Source of the DNA: Novosphingobium chloroacetimidivorans
GTDB lineage: Bacteria > Pseudomonadota > Alphaproteobacteria > Sphingomonadales > Sphingomonadaceae
Direction: 5' to 3'
DNA: 49,733 bases
NCBI RefSeq assembly: GCF_014204535.1
Contig: NZ_JACHLR010000023.1
Coordinates: 1-49,733 of the forward strand
Under the pieces are notes generated by a model, which was not told the origin of the DNA, did not search any database, and saw only the letters and a list, made by a program, of their open reading frames with translations. This document shows, in pieces, positions 41,918 to 49,733 of this stretch. The stretch's first letter is position 1; each line of letters begins with the position of its first letter. The position numbers and the translations under genes are program-made.

Positions 41918-44227
41918 TCAGCGGATCTTGCCGCTGAGCGAGACGCCGATGATGCGCGGCTCGTTGTACACGGCCGCCATGTAGTTCTCGATCACGCCCT
42001 TGAGGTTCTTCTCGTTGGTGATGTTGCGCGCGAACGCAGCCACTTCGAAGTTGCCGGTGTCGTAGCCGATCTTCAGGCCGCCCTCGAAGTTGCCCTTCGA
42101 GTAGAACTCGTCGGTCTTGTAGAGGACGAAGTTGGTGTAGCCCTGCACGTTCCAGTCGGTCGCGATGAACAGCTTGGAGGTGTCGCCGACCGGAATGTCG
42201 TAGCGCGCAGTGGCGTTGACCGTCCACTTCGGCGCGTTGGGCAGCGGGTTACCGTCGATCTGCGCGAACAATCCGCCTCGAATGGTCGGGTCGTTTACAG
42301 TGCAAACTACGACGCCGTTTAACGCGCAAACCTGCGCATAGACGCGGTTGTCCTTGATCTCGGTGTGCAGCAAGCTGCCGCCCAGCGTGATCGACAGGTT
42401 CTCGGTCGGACGATATTCGAGGTCGGCCTCAAGACCGTAGGCCTCGGCCTTGTCGGCGTTGAACAGTACGCCGTTGCCGTTCGAGTCGTTGCCGTTCAGC
42501 TGGATGTTCTTGAGGGTCCAGTAGAACGCGGTGGCATTGAAGCGCAGCGTGTTGTCGATCAGCTGGCTCTTGAACCCGGCTTCGTACGAGGTGATCGTCT
42601 CCGAGTCAGCCGTCGTGAAGTCCGAGTTGAACACCGCCGAGCGGCCCTGGATCGTCGGCCCGCGGAAGCCACGCGCAATGCGGGCGTAGACGCTGACGTC
42701 CGGGTTCACCTTGTAGAGCGCGCTGACGTCCCAGCTGGGCTTCTCGTCTTCCAGCCTGACGAAGGTACGGCCGGTGTAGGTGACGGCGTTGGTCACCGTG
42801 TTGGCAGTCTTGAGCAGGCGCGTCTTCTTGTCGTCGTTGGTGTACCGCGCGCCGGCGGTGATCGTCAGCTGGTCGGTTAGGTCGTAGCTCGCCTGGCCGA
42901 ACACCGCCCATGAGGTGTTGACGTTGCGCAGGCGCACCCAGTTGTTCGGGTTGCGCGCGGCGGTCGTCAGGAAGAACGCGCGCTGGTAGAAGTCGGTCGT
43001 GTCGCGGCTATCGAAGTAATAGCCGCCGAACTGCCACTTGAACGGGTTCTCGCCGGTGCTGGCGAGGCGCAGTTCCTGCGTCCATTGGTCGAGATCGCGG
43101 ATCTGGCCCTGCGACTGGCCGAAGCCGTTGGCAACGCCGTTGAACGGGAAGTTCGCGGCCGCGCCACCGTCGGTGTCGCCACGGCTGTAACCCTTGGTGG
43201 TCTCGTAGGCCGTGATCGAGGTCAGCGCCGCGCCGCCGAAATCCCAGGTGACGTGGGCGGAGGCCCCCTTGGTCTTGTAGGCCTGAGGGTTGTTCTGCGC
43301 CTCGTCATACGCGACCGACTTGCGCGGGGCGATCGGATCGTTGGAGCCGCGCACCAGAGCGTTGCGCAGGAACAGCGTCGAGGTGCCTTCGTAGTCGCGG
43401 TAGTGGCCGGAGAGCAGGACCGAGAAGGTTTCGGTGGGCGTCAGCAGCACTTGCAGGCGTGCGTTGCGATCGTCGAAGCCGCCCATGGCGTCCTTCATCG
43501 GCGTCGCGGTGCTGTCCGCACTGGGACCACGATAGGTGTTGTCGACGTAGTCCTCGCGATGCTGCACCAGCACAGAGGCGCGCACGGCGATCTTGTCGGC
43601 CACGATCGGACCACCGATGCCGGCGTCCATGTTGACGCTGCCATAGCTGCCGACGCTGATGGAGGCCTGGCCGTTCAAGTCCATGGTCGGGCGGTTCGTA
43701 TCGAACTTGATGATGCCGGCGGTGGTGTTGCGGCCGAACAGCGAGCCCTGCGGCCCGCGCAGCACTTCGACTTGCGCGATGTCGAAGGCCGGGTTGGACT
43801 TGAGCACCACGTGCTCCAGCACGACATCGTCCTGGATGATCGACACCGGCTGCGAGGCACCGAGGTAGAAGTCGATGTTGCCCAGGCCGCGGATGTAGAA
43901 GCGCGGGAAGATGCGGCCGGTGGTCGACTCGGCGTAGAGGCCCGGCACTCGGCCCGAGAGCGCCAGCAGCGTATCGTCACCGCCCGAGGTGAAGGTGCGG
44001 TAGTCGTCGCCGCGCACGACGCCGACCGAGACGGGAACGTCGGTCAGGCGCTCCTGACGCCGCTGGGCCGTGACGACGATGTCCGTGCCGACATCGCTGT
44101 CGGCGGGGATCGCTGCAGTGCCGGCGTCGGCGGCCGCATTCTGCGCCATGGCCACGCCCGGCAGTGCGCTCGCGCCAAGGCTGAGGAGGCCGAGAACCAG
44201 AGCCCGGCGCTGCTTGTAGGTCGTCAT
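41918..44227 (-). CDS. TonB-dependent receptor (sphingomonad-type)
   Basis: A 769-residue outer membrane receptor. The signal peptide is residues 1-28 (ending GVAMA), followed by a TonB-box-like TDIVVTAQRR at residues 48-57, the usual form in sphingomonads. The plug has IRGLGNIDFYLGASQPVSIIQDD and VEVLRGPQGSLFGRNTTAGIIK. A complete 22-strand barrel follows, ending VSLSGKIR. It is not of the siderophore subclass seen at 16555; the plug resembles receptors annotated for uptake of carbohydrates, aromatic or other large nutrients, and the substrate is unknown. No catabolic genes are adjacent. A hairpin (ACCGTC..GACGGT, about 44252-44269) lies in the leader, and an intrinsic terminator follows the gene. 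Confidence 0.92.
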   Translation of the reverse strand: MTTYKQRRALVLGLLSLGASALPGVAMAQNAAADAGTAAIPADSDVGTDIVVTAQRRQERLTDVPVSVGVVRGDDYRTFTSGGDDTLLALSGRVPGLYAESTTGRIFPRFYIRGLGNIDFYLGASQPVSIIQDDVVLEHVVLKSNPAFDIAQVEVLRGPQGSLFGRNTTAGIIKFDTNRPTMDLNGQASISVGSYGSVNMDAGIGGPIVADKIAVRASVLVQHREDYVDNTYRGPSADSTATPMKDAMGGFDDRNARLQVLLTPTETFSVLLSGHYRDYEGTSTLFLRNALVRGSNDPIAPRKSVAYDEAQNNPQAYKTKGASAHVTWDFGGAALTSITAYETTKGYSRGDTDGGAAANFPFNGVANGFGQSQGQIRDLDQWTQELRLASTGENPFKWQFGGYYFDSRDTTDFYQRAFFLTTAARNPNNWVRLRNVNTSWAVFGQASYDLTDQLTITAGARYTNDDKKTRLLKTANTVTNAVTYTGRTFVRLEDEKPSWDVSALYKVNPDVSVYARIARGFRGPTIQGRSAVFNSDFTTADSETITSYEAGFKSQLIDNTLRFNATAFYWTLKNIQLNGNDSNGNGVLFNADKAEAYGLEADLEYRPTENLSITLGGSLLHTEIKDNRVYAQVCALNGVVVCTVNDPTIRGGLFAQIDGNPLPNAPKWTVNATARYDIPVGDTSKLFIATDWNVQGYTNFVLYKTDEFYSKGNFEGGLKIGYDTGNFEVAAFARNITNEKNLKGVIENYMAAVYNEPRIIGVSLSGKIR

Positions 44228-44298
44228 GCGAAAGTCCTTTTACCCACCATTCGACCGTCTCGAGCGACGGTGTTGGCGGGCCCCTAGGCCCTCGCGAT

Positions 44299-44314
44299 GT
44301 GACAATCGTGACAA
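44299..44314 (-). promoter_or_regulatory. Direct repeat TTGTCAC upstream of TonB receptor
   Basis: On the minus strand, TTGTCAC occurs twice with a 2-base spacer (TTGTCACGATTGTCAC), about 72 bases before the receptor start codon. This may be a regulator site, or the first copy may serve as a -35 element, but I see no good -10 at the right distance. Confidence 0.3.
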
Positions 44315-44402
44315 ATTTCGGAAGCGTTACCGATTGGTTGCGTAGTGATGCTGCTGTGCAACATCGCCAACGAACGGCGGTGGCAACTTGCTTTGCCTGA
44401 GC

Positions 44403-46496
44403 TCAATCTATCTTCTTCACCCGGCCATTGCCGATGTCTTCACGCGGCTTGCCCTTCTTCGTCCGCTGCGCCGTGGCCCGCGCACCCGCGAGCACCGGAC
44501 CACACGCAGCCGACTTGGCATCGCCCACGTCGACGAAGGCAAGCAGCCCGGCGACCGGAGACGCGACCACGGCCAGCCCCAGTCCGACGCCAGCACGTCC
44601 GATCAGCTGGGGACTGATCACGTCCAGCCTCGGTTCGGCGAAGCGACCGCGAATGCCTACCGGCGATTGGCCGGAGAAGAGGCTGAACTTCTTGCCGTCG
44701 CCGCGAAACGCCAGATCGACCGCCTCGGTGCCGAAGCTGAAGCCGCCATTGCCGGTGATCACGTTCTTGGTCGTGTCGATCAGGATCGGATCAGTCGCGG
44801 CCAGGCCATTGCGGACGGTAAACGCAACGAGGCCGCAATTGACCTCGATCGGCTTCTTCAGCTTGCCCTGGAACATCTTGTAGACGAACGTACCCAGGTC
44901 GAGCTCGGCCAGCTGTGCGTTCTGCGTCCAGATCGTGCCTTGCGGGATGACGAAGGCGATCCGACCGGACGAGCTCGCAAGGGAGTCGTGGATGGTGTCG
45001 CCTCGCCCGTCCAGCTTGATGCGGCCACGGATCGTCCCCGTCGTGCCCGAGTCCGCCACGCCGTAGCCCGCGAGCAGACGCCCCAAAGGCGTAGACTGCA
45101 GTCGGATGTCATAGCTGATGGCAGAGGGGCGTTTGCGTGTGTCGAAGATAAAGTCCGATGCGACATTGCCGCGCGCCATGGTGAAGGTCAGGGGCGAGAG
45201 CGCCAGACGCCCACGCTCCAGGGCCAGCTTGAGCGAGATGTTGGAGACCGGCACGTTGCGCGAGCGCACCACCGCGATCTTCCAGTCGAGCCCGGCGTCG
45301 AAGCGCTGCATCATCGCCACCGGCAGCTCGGCATCGGGCAGCACGCGCTGGCCGCTGTTGCCGGTCGCAGCGGCGGCAGCGATGGCGCCCTTTGTGGCGA
45401 CGATGTCGGGATTGTAGCCGATGAAGGGCGCGGCATCGACGATGTCCAGCCGGCGCGTGGTCAGGTTGGCGTCGAGGCGCAGGCGCTCCTCGTTCTTGAT
45501 GGTGAAGCGGCCTGCGACGTCGGATTGCCCGAATGTGCCGGTCAAGCCCGTGAAGCGATACTCCTGGTCCTCGTTCACCAGCTGGGCCCGCAGATCGTAG
45601 CGCCGCGTGCGTGGGATCGCCACATCGATGACTTCCAGCAGCTCGGACAAGTCCTTGCCCCGCGCGCGGACCTTCAGCGGCACGCCCTCGTATTCGGTGA
45701 GCGCCGGCAGCGTGCCCGACAAATCGATCACGGCGTTCGCGGCCCAGGCGCGCGCGGTCAGCTTGTTCTCGCCGCCACTGACCGTCGCATCGGGCGAAAG
45801 CAGGCTGGCGGTGAGCCGGAACGGCGTGGTGCGGAACCGGCCCGTGCCCTTGAGCTGGACGTCCTGGCCGATCTGCGTGTCCCGCGCGACGATCGGCTCG
45901 AACTCCAGGTTGGCCAGCAGCGGCAGGCGCGGGTCGAGATAGCGCACGCGCGTGCCCGAGACGATGGCCCGATCGATACGCGGCATCTGGAACGGCTCAC
46001 CCCCGCTGCCATCGCCGAAGGTCCAGGTGTTGCGCTTGTGCGGCTTGTCCCACTCGAGGTCGGCATCGAAGTCGACCAGCTCGATCGTGTAGAACCGCTT
46101 GCGCCCGAAGATCAGCGAGAGCGGCGCGATGCGGGCATCGATCTTTTTGGCGGTCAGCAAGCTGGGCTTCTGTGCCCACTGCGGGTTCTTGACGTCGATC
46201 TGCTCGGCCAGGAACTTGATGCGCAAGGGCGCGAAGTAGAGCTGGAAGTCACCACCCACCTTGACGGCGCGCCCGGCGGACGAGCTGGCGATGCTCTCGA
46301 ACGGACCCTTGAGAAAGCGACCCTTCGTGACGAACAGGATCAGCCAGATCGCGAAGATCGTGCCGAGCACAAGGATGATCGTATTGCGCAGGTAGTGCCG
46401 GCGACGGCGCCGCGAGGGCGCATCGGCGGGTTCGCCGGAGGCATCCGGCGCCACGTTCATCTCGGGGCTCGTCGCTGCATCCATGATCGAGCACAT
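44403..46496 (-). CDS. AsmA family protein
   Basis: A 697-residue envelope protein of the AsmA/TamB-like class. A cytoplasmic basic tail (RRRRRR near residue 30) is followed by one membrane helix (about residues 38-57). The long periplasmic part is dominated by beta-strand patterns typical of bridge-like lipid-transfer proteins, ending with the AsmA C-terminal module (DSLASSSGRIAFVIPQGTIWTQ, NCGLVAFTVRNGLAATDPILIDT, FRGDGKKFSLFSGQSPVGIRGRF). AsmA-like proteins influence phospholipid transport to the outer membrane. An ATG four codons in (46484) is an alternative start. It is divergent from the COG2509 flavoprotein. Confidence 0.9.
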   Translation of the reverse strand: MCSIMDAATSPEMNVAPDASGEPADAPSRRRRRHYLRNTIILVLGTIFAIWLILFVTKGRFLKGPFESIASSSAGRAVKVGGDFQLYFAPLRIKFLAEQIDVKNPQWAQKPSLLTAKKIDARIAPLSLIFGRKRFYTIELVDFDADLEWDKPHKRNTWTFGDGSGGEPFQMPRIDRAIVSGTRVRYLDPRLPLLANLEFEPIVARDTQIGQDVQLKGTGRFRTTPFRLTASLLSPDATVSGGENKLTARAWAANAVIDLSGTLPALTEYEGVPLKVRARGKDLSELLEVIDVAIPRTRRYDLRAQLVNEDQEYRFTGLTGTFGQSDVAGRFTIKNEERLRLDANLTTRRLDIVDAAPFIGYNPDIVATKGAIAAAAATGNSGQRVLPDAELPVAMMQRFDAGLDWKIAVVRSRNVPVSNISLKLALERGRLALSPLTFTMARGNVASDFIFDTRKRPSAISYDIRLQSTPLGRLLAGYGVADSGTTGTIRGRIKLDGRGDTIHDSLASSSGRIAFVIPQGTIWTQNAQLAELDLGTFVYKMFQGKLKKPIEVNCGLVAFTVRNGLAATDPILIDTTKNVITGNGGFSFGTEAVDLAFRGDGKKFSLFSGQSPVGIRGRFAEPRLDVISPQLIGRAGVGLGLAVVASPVAGLLAFVDVGDAKSAACGPVLAGARATAQRTKKGKPREDIGNGRVKKID

Positions 46497-46593
46497 CGCT
46501 TGAGAGGGCCCTTTGGTTTCCGAGCCTCTCGCGATGCGCTAAGAGCCCGCCATGTCCTTCAGATTCGACGACGATCAAGCGAGCGCCCGCTAA

Positions 46594-48216
46594 ATGCTGC
46601 GCCTGTCCGGCCTCTCCCTGCCGCTCGACCATGCCCCCGAAGCGATCCGCGAAGCGATCTGCGCGCGGTTGGGGATCGAGCCTGAGGCGCTCAAGAGCTA
46701 CACCGTGTTCAAGCGCGGCAACGACGCACGCCGCCGCAGCGCGATCCTGCTAGTCTACACGCTCGACATCGAGCTGGAAGACGAAGCCGACGTGCTCGCG
46801 CGCTTTTCCGGCGACAAGGACGTGCGCCCGACGCCGGACATGGCCTATCACTTCGTGGCCAAGGCTCCCGATGCCTGGTCGGGAAAGCGTCCGGTGGTGA
46901 TTGGCGCGGGCCCCTGCGGCCTGTTCGCCGGACTGATCCTGGCGCAGATGGGCTTCCGCCCGATCATCCTCGATCGCGGCAAGGTCGTGCGCCAGCGCAC
47001 CAAGGACACTTGGAGCCTGTGGCGCCGCTCCGAGCTGAATCCGGACTCCAACGTGCAGTTCGGCGAGGGCGGCGCCGGCACCTTCTCCGATGGCAAGCTC
47101 TATTGCCGGGTCAAGGACCCCCGCTTCCTGGGCCGCAAGGTGCTGGAGGAGTTCGTCCGCGCCGGCGCGCCCGACGACATCCTGTGGCAGGCTCACCCGC
47201 ACATCGGCACCTTCCGCCTCGTCACCATGGTCGAATCCATGCGCGAGACGATCGAGAGCCTGGGCGGCGAGTACCGGTGGCAGACCCGCGTGGACGACCT
47301 CGAGCTGCAACGCGACGCAGATGGCCAGCAGCGCCTGCGCGGCCTGCACCTGCATGACGGCTCGTTCCTGGAGGCGGACCACGTCGTCATGGCCGTCGGT
47401 CATAGCGCTCGCCCGACGTTCGAGATGCTGCACCAGCGCGGCGTCTACCTGGAAGCCAAGCCGTTCTCCATCGGCGTGCGCATCGAGCATCCGCAAAGCT
47501 GGGTCGATCGCGCCCGCTATGGCCAGTGCGCCGGCCATCCGGATCTCGGCGCCGCGGCCTACTCGCTGGCGCATCACTGCTCGAACGAGCGGACGGTCTA
47601 TAGTTTCTGCATGTGCCCGGGCGGACGCGTGGTGGCGGCGACTTCGGAGGAGGGCCGCGTCGTCACCAACGGCATGAGCCAGTATTCGCGCGCAGAGTTC
47701 AACGCCAACTCGGGCCTCGTCGTCGGGATTGACCCGGCACGCGATTACCCGGAGGGTCCACTTGCCGGCATCGACTTCCAGCGCAAATGGGAGAGCCTCG
47801 CCTTCGAAGCCGGCGGCGGCACCTATGCCGCGCCAGGACAGAAGGTCGGAGACTTCCTGGCGGGGCGCCCCTCCATGCAGCTCGGCGAAGTCACGCCGTC
47901 CTACAAGCCCGGCGTCATGATGACCGACCTGTCACGCTGCCTGCCCGGGTTCGTAATCGATTCGATCCGCGAAGCACTGCCGGTGTTCGGCCGCCAGGTG
48001 GCGAACTACGACCACCCCGACGTGGTGATGACCGGTGTCGAGACGCGCACATCCTCCCCGGTGCGGATCACCCGCGACAAGAGCTTCCAGAGCCTCAACA
48101 TAAGCGGCCTCTACCCTGCCGGCGAAGGGGCGGGCTACGCGGGCGGCATCCTGTCGGCGGCGATCGACGGTATCAAGGTAGCCGAGGCTGTCGCGCGCAA
48201 CCTGGTGGCCGCCTGA
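46594..48216 (+). CDS. COG2509 family FAD-dependent dehydrogenase, uncharacterised
   Basis: A 540-residue flavoprotein of the COG2509 type. The N-terminal 90 residues form a small alpha/beta domain (LRLSGLSLPLDHAPEAIREA, YTVFKRGNDARRRSAI) found in this family. The FAD-binding GAGPCG is at residues 104-109, with NVQFGEGGAGTFSDGKL, VVMAVGHSARPTF and SFCMCPGGRVVAATSEEG as strongly conserved family blocks. The C-terminal GLYPAGEGAGYAGGILSAAIDGI completes the FAD site. The family is widely distributed but its substrate is not known. It is intact and of normal length. It is divergent from the AsmA-family gene and 72 bases upstream of PmtA. Confidence 0.9.
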   Translation: MLRLSGLSLPLDHAPEAIREAICARLGIEPEALKSYTVFKRGNDARRRSAILLVYTLDIELEDEADVLARFSGDKDVRPTPDMAYHFVAKAPDAWSGKRPVVIGAGPCGLFAGLILAQMGFRPIILDRGKVVRQRTKDTWSLWRRSELNPDSNVQFGEGGAGTFSDGKLYCRVKDPRFLGRKVLEEFVRAGAPDDILWQAHPHIGTFRLVTMVESMRETIESLGGEYRWQTRVDDLELQRDADGQQRLRGLHLHDGSFLEADHVVMAVGHSARPTFEMLHQRGVYLEAKPFSIGVRIEHPQSWVDRARYGQCAGHPDLGAAAYSLAHHCSNERTVYSFCMCPGGRVVAATSEEGRVVTNGMSQYSRAEFNANSGLVVGIDPARDYPEGPLAGIDFQRKWESLAFEAGGGTYAAPGQKVGDFLAGRPSMQLGEVTPSYKPGVMMTDLSRCLPGFVIDSIREALPVFGRQVANYDHPDVVMTGVETRTSSPVRITRDKSFQSLNISGLYPAGEGAGYAGGILSAAIDGIKVAEAVARNLVAA

Positions 48217-48288
48217 TCGGGCAAATGTCTCGCTGCTGAAATATTTCGCTCGCATCACTGCCACAGAGCAGCGGAGCGGCAATTATCC

Positions 48289-48921
48289 ATGCAGACGGCA
48301 AGTGTTGCGGCAGCCTACGACAAGTGGGCGCCGGTCTATGACCTCGTGTTCGGCGGCGTCTTCGCCAATGGCCGCAAGCAGGCGATCGTGGCGGCCGAGC
48401 AAGTCGGAGGACGCGTCCTCGAAGTGGGCGTGGGCACCGGAATCTCGCTACCCCACTACGACAAGCGCACGCGGCTGGTCGGGATCGACATCTCCGAGGC
48501 GATGCTGGACAAGGCGCGCCGCCGCGCCCGCGAACTGAAGCTGGAGAACGTCGAGGAGATCGCGGTCGGCGACGCCGAGGCGCTTGCCTATCCCGACAAC
48601 GCATTCGACGTGGTCGTGGCGCAGTACGTCGTCACCGCCGTGCCAGACCCGGAACGCGCACTCGACGAGTTCGTGCGTGTGGTTCGTCCGGGCGGCGAGA
48701 TCGTCATCGCCACGCGCATCAGCGCGAACGGCGGCCTGCGTGACAGCATAGAAAAAGCCTTGATGCCGATCACCAGTCGCCTCGGCTGGCGCACCGAGTT
48801 CCCCTGGTCCCGCTACGAGGCTTGGGCACAACGCAACGGACAGGTCCGCCTGCTCGAACAGCGTCCGCTGCCGCCGCTCGGCCACTTCTCCCTCGTCCGT
48901 TATCGCAAGCTGCAAGGTTGA
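48289..48921 (+). CDS. pmtA: Phosphatidylethanolamine N-methyltransferase
   Basis: A 210-residue SAM-dependent methyltransferase of the PmtA class, which methylates phosphatidylethanolamine towards phosphatidylcholine at the cytoplasmic face of the membrane. The family N-terminus YDKWAPVYDLVFGGVFANGR is clear, followed by the SAM motif EVGVGTGISLP (residues 45-55), GIDISEAMLDKARRR, DAEALAYPDNAFDVVV and VRPGGEIVIATR. The resemblance is to the Rhodobacter-type enzyme, distinct from the Sinorhizobium-type in length and motif. It may be a dimethylating or monomethylating member; the product range cannot be read. The next gene begins 2 bases after its stop and is probably co-transcribed. Confidence 0.88.
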   Translation: MQTASVAAAYDKWAPVYDLVFGGVFANGRKQAIVAAEQVGGRVLEVGVGTGISLPHYDKRTRLVGIDISEAMLDKARRRARELKLENVEEIAVGDAEALAYPDNAFDVVVAQYVVTAVPDPERALDEFVRVVRPGGEIVIATRISANGGLRDSIEKALMPITSRLGWRTEFPWSRYEAWAQRNGQVRLLEQRPLPPLGHFSLVRYRKLQG

Positions 48922-48923
48922 CC

Positions 48924-49559
48924 ATGCACCAGCCCTCCACCTCGTCCACCGGCAAGATCGCCCGCTTCCGCGAACAGCTCGCCGAACAGCGCTGGGACGA
49001 CCATCGCTTCTATCATCACAGCCTGGTCAACCAGAGCCTCCACTTCGTCAGCGCCGCGACCTTCATCGTCGCCTACGCGATCATGTGGAAGGAGCCGGCC
49101 CTCGCCGCGCTGCTCGGCTGGGGCGTCGCCATGACCAGCCGCCAGGCTGGCCACTTCTTCTTCGAGCCGCGTGGCTACGACCACGTCAACGACTGCACGC
49201 ACGCATACAAGGAAGACGTGAAGGTCGGCTACAACCTGGCGCGCAAGGTGGTGCTGATGGGACTGTGGGCGGCATGTCCGGTGCTGCTCTACCTGCAGCC
49301 CGACCTGTTCGGCATGATCGAGCCGCATCAGGGCGCGATGCAGTACCTGGAGCATCTGGGGCTCTTGTGGCTGGCATTGGGCGTGGGCGGGCTGCTGTTC
49401 CGGGTGGTGCACCTGTTCTTCATCCGCGATGTCGAGACGGGGCTGGTCTGGGGGACGAAGATCGTGACCGACCCGTTCAACGATTTTCGCCTCTACTGCC
49501 GCGCTCCGGCGCAGCTGATGCGGCAGGTTGTGGGATCGCGCGGCGCACGGGCGGGCTGA
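48924..49559 (+). CDS. Mpo1-like (DUF962-like) membrane protein
   Basis: A 211-residue membrane protein with about four helices (approximately residues 38-55, 57-73, 108-125 and 145-165). Histidines and an acidic residue arranged like the Mpo1/DUF962 iron site are visible: HHSLVNQSLHF (H31, H32, H40), then RQAGHFFFEPRGYDH (H77, E81, H87). Yeast Mpo1 is an Fe-dependent dioxygenase that alpha-oxidises 2-hydroxy fatty acids; sphingomonads have 2-hydroxy fatty acids in their sphingolipids, so a related role would fit, but the similarity is by motif only. It starts 2 bases after pmtA, and this pairing suggests a lipid-linked function. Confidence 0.6.
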   Translation: MHQPSTSSTGKIARFREQLAEQRWDDHRFYHHSLVNQSLHFVSAATFIVAYAIMWKEPALAALLGWGVAMTSRQAGHFFFEPRGYDHVNDCTHAYKEDVKVGYNLARKVVLMGLWAACPVLLYLQPDLFGMIEPHQGAMQYLEHLGLLWLALGVGGLLFRVVHLFFIRDVETGLVWGTKIVTDPFNDFRLYCRAPAQLMRQVVGSRGARAG

Positions 49560-49580
49560 GGGGGCGCGCGTCCCCTCCAC

Positions 49581-49599
49581 CGCCGGCCTTTGGCCGGCG
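49581..49599. terminator. Hairpin after the Mpo1-like gene
   Basis: CGCCGGCC (49581-49588) and GGCCGGCG (49592-49599) pair perfectly around TTT. It lies 22 bases after the last gene's stop codon. It is embedded in sphingomonad repeat-like sequence (CCTCGCC..GGCGAGG follows), so it may be a repeat that also terminates transcription. Confidence 0.5.
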
Positions 49600-49649
49600 C
49601 CCCCCTCGCCAAGACAAGCTCGGCGAGGATTTGAGAGTGACCTTAAGAT

Positions 49650-49687
49650 CCTCCCCGAGCTTGCTCGGGGGGGGGGGGGGGGGGGGG
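49650..49687. repeat. Family C repeat start running into a 21-base G tract
   Basis: AAGATCCTCCCCGAGCTTGC is the usual opening of the family C block, but the arm that should continue as GGGGAGGTGGC is replaced by 21 consecutive G (49667-49687). Only 46 bases follow. A homopolymer this long at a repeat close to the end suggests an assembly or sequencing artefact at a contig edge. Confidence 0.7.
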
Positions 49688-49733
49688 ACCCGATGGCCAA
49701 GAGAGGGTTGGGGGCGGATAACATGCGACCCCA

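Noticed and set aside
44388..46685. A 765-residue open frame on the plus strand opposite the AsmA gene
   Set aside because: Low-complexity Arg/Asp-rich translation without motifs, and it runs through the ends of two well-supported genes on the other strand and into the flavoprotein.
49667..49687. G-quadruplex regulatory element
   Set aside because: An uninterrupted 21-base G run next to the edge and inside a broken repeat is better explained as a sequencing or assembly artefact.

Overview
The window is high-GC chromosomal DNA from an alphaproteobacterium, most likely a sphingomonad (Sphingomonas/Novosphingobium type). The evidence is the gene content (two TonB-dependent receptors, PmtA phospholipid methyltransferase, DUF6481, DUF3597 and DUF4142 proteins, a FadN-type beta-oxidation enzyme), several copies of palindromic intergenic repeats common in this group, and one promoter matching the alphaproteobacterial EcfG stress-sigma consensus. 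Almost all of the sequence is intact, closely packed genes. I saw no tRNA, rRNA, insertion sequence, prophage or CRISPR array inside the window. Both ends look like contig edges: the left end carries a strong stable-RNA-type promoter firing off the edge, and the right end has a 21-base G run.

Layout. (1) 1-2,330: edge promoter, glycerate 2-kinase (minus strand) and an HPP-family membrane protein (plus). (2) 2,513-12,956: a fatty-acid degradation district. On the minus strand are thiolase, a FadN-type hydroxyacyl-CoA dehydrogenase/enoyl-CoA hydratase and an acyl-CoA dehydrogenase. Divergently on the plus strand are a DUF2147 protein, a FadL-type porin, FadD, a MerR-family regulator and TesB. 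Together these cover uptake, activation, beta-oxidation and thioester release, with a candidate local regulator. (3) 12,957-13,312: a remnant of the 5' end of pncB. (4) 13,313-16,436: three overlapping Tad-type genes (a TadG-like VWA protein and two TadE-like pilins with calcium-loop-like motifs). (5) 16,555-20,524: a siderophore uptake operon (TonB receptor, small membrane protein, PepSY membrane protein) behind a Fur-box-like palindrome. (6) 20,525-27,147: a tripartite RND efflux operon with a likely repressor operator upstream but no repressor gene nearby.

(7) 27,132-32,756: a lipoprotein joining an HExxH metallopeptidase to a TPM domain, a DUF3667 protein, pirin, a DUF188 protein, DUF6481, a spermidine-synthase-like methyltransferase and a GIY-YIG protein. 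(8) 32,764-36,723: a YbbA/YbbP-type ABC exporter divergent from a TesA-like GDSL lipoprotein, the same arrangement as in E. coli. (9) 36,782-41,795: DUF3597, DUF4142 with an EcfG-type promoter, an ABC-F ATPase, and a cNMP-domain/thioredoxin-reductase-like flavoprotein lacking the redox CxxC. (10) 41,918-49,559: a second TonB receptor with a clear terminator, an AsmA-family protein, a COG2509 flavoprotein, PmtA and a possible Mpo1-like membrane protein.

The window is mostly housekeeping plus envelope functions; I found no clear new multi-gene system. The items most worth following up are the edge promoter, the pncB fossil, the orphan operator and mini-ORF ahead of the efflux operon, the calcium-loop pilins, and the peptidase-TPM and cNMP-flavoprotein fusions.
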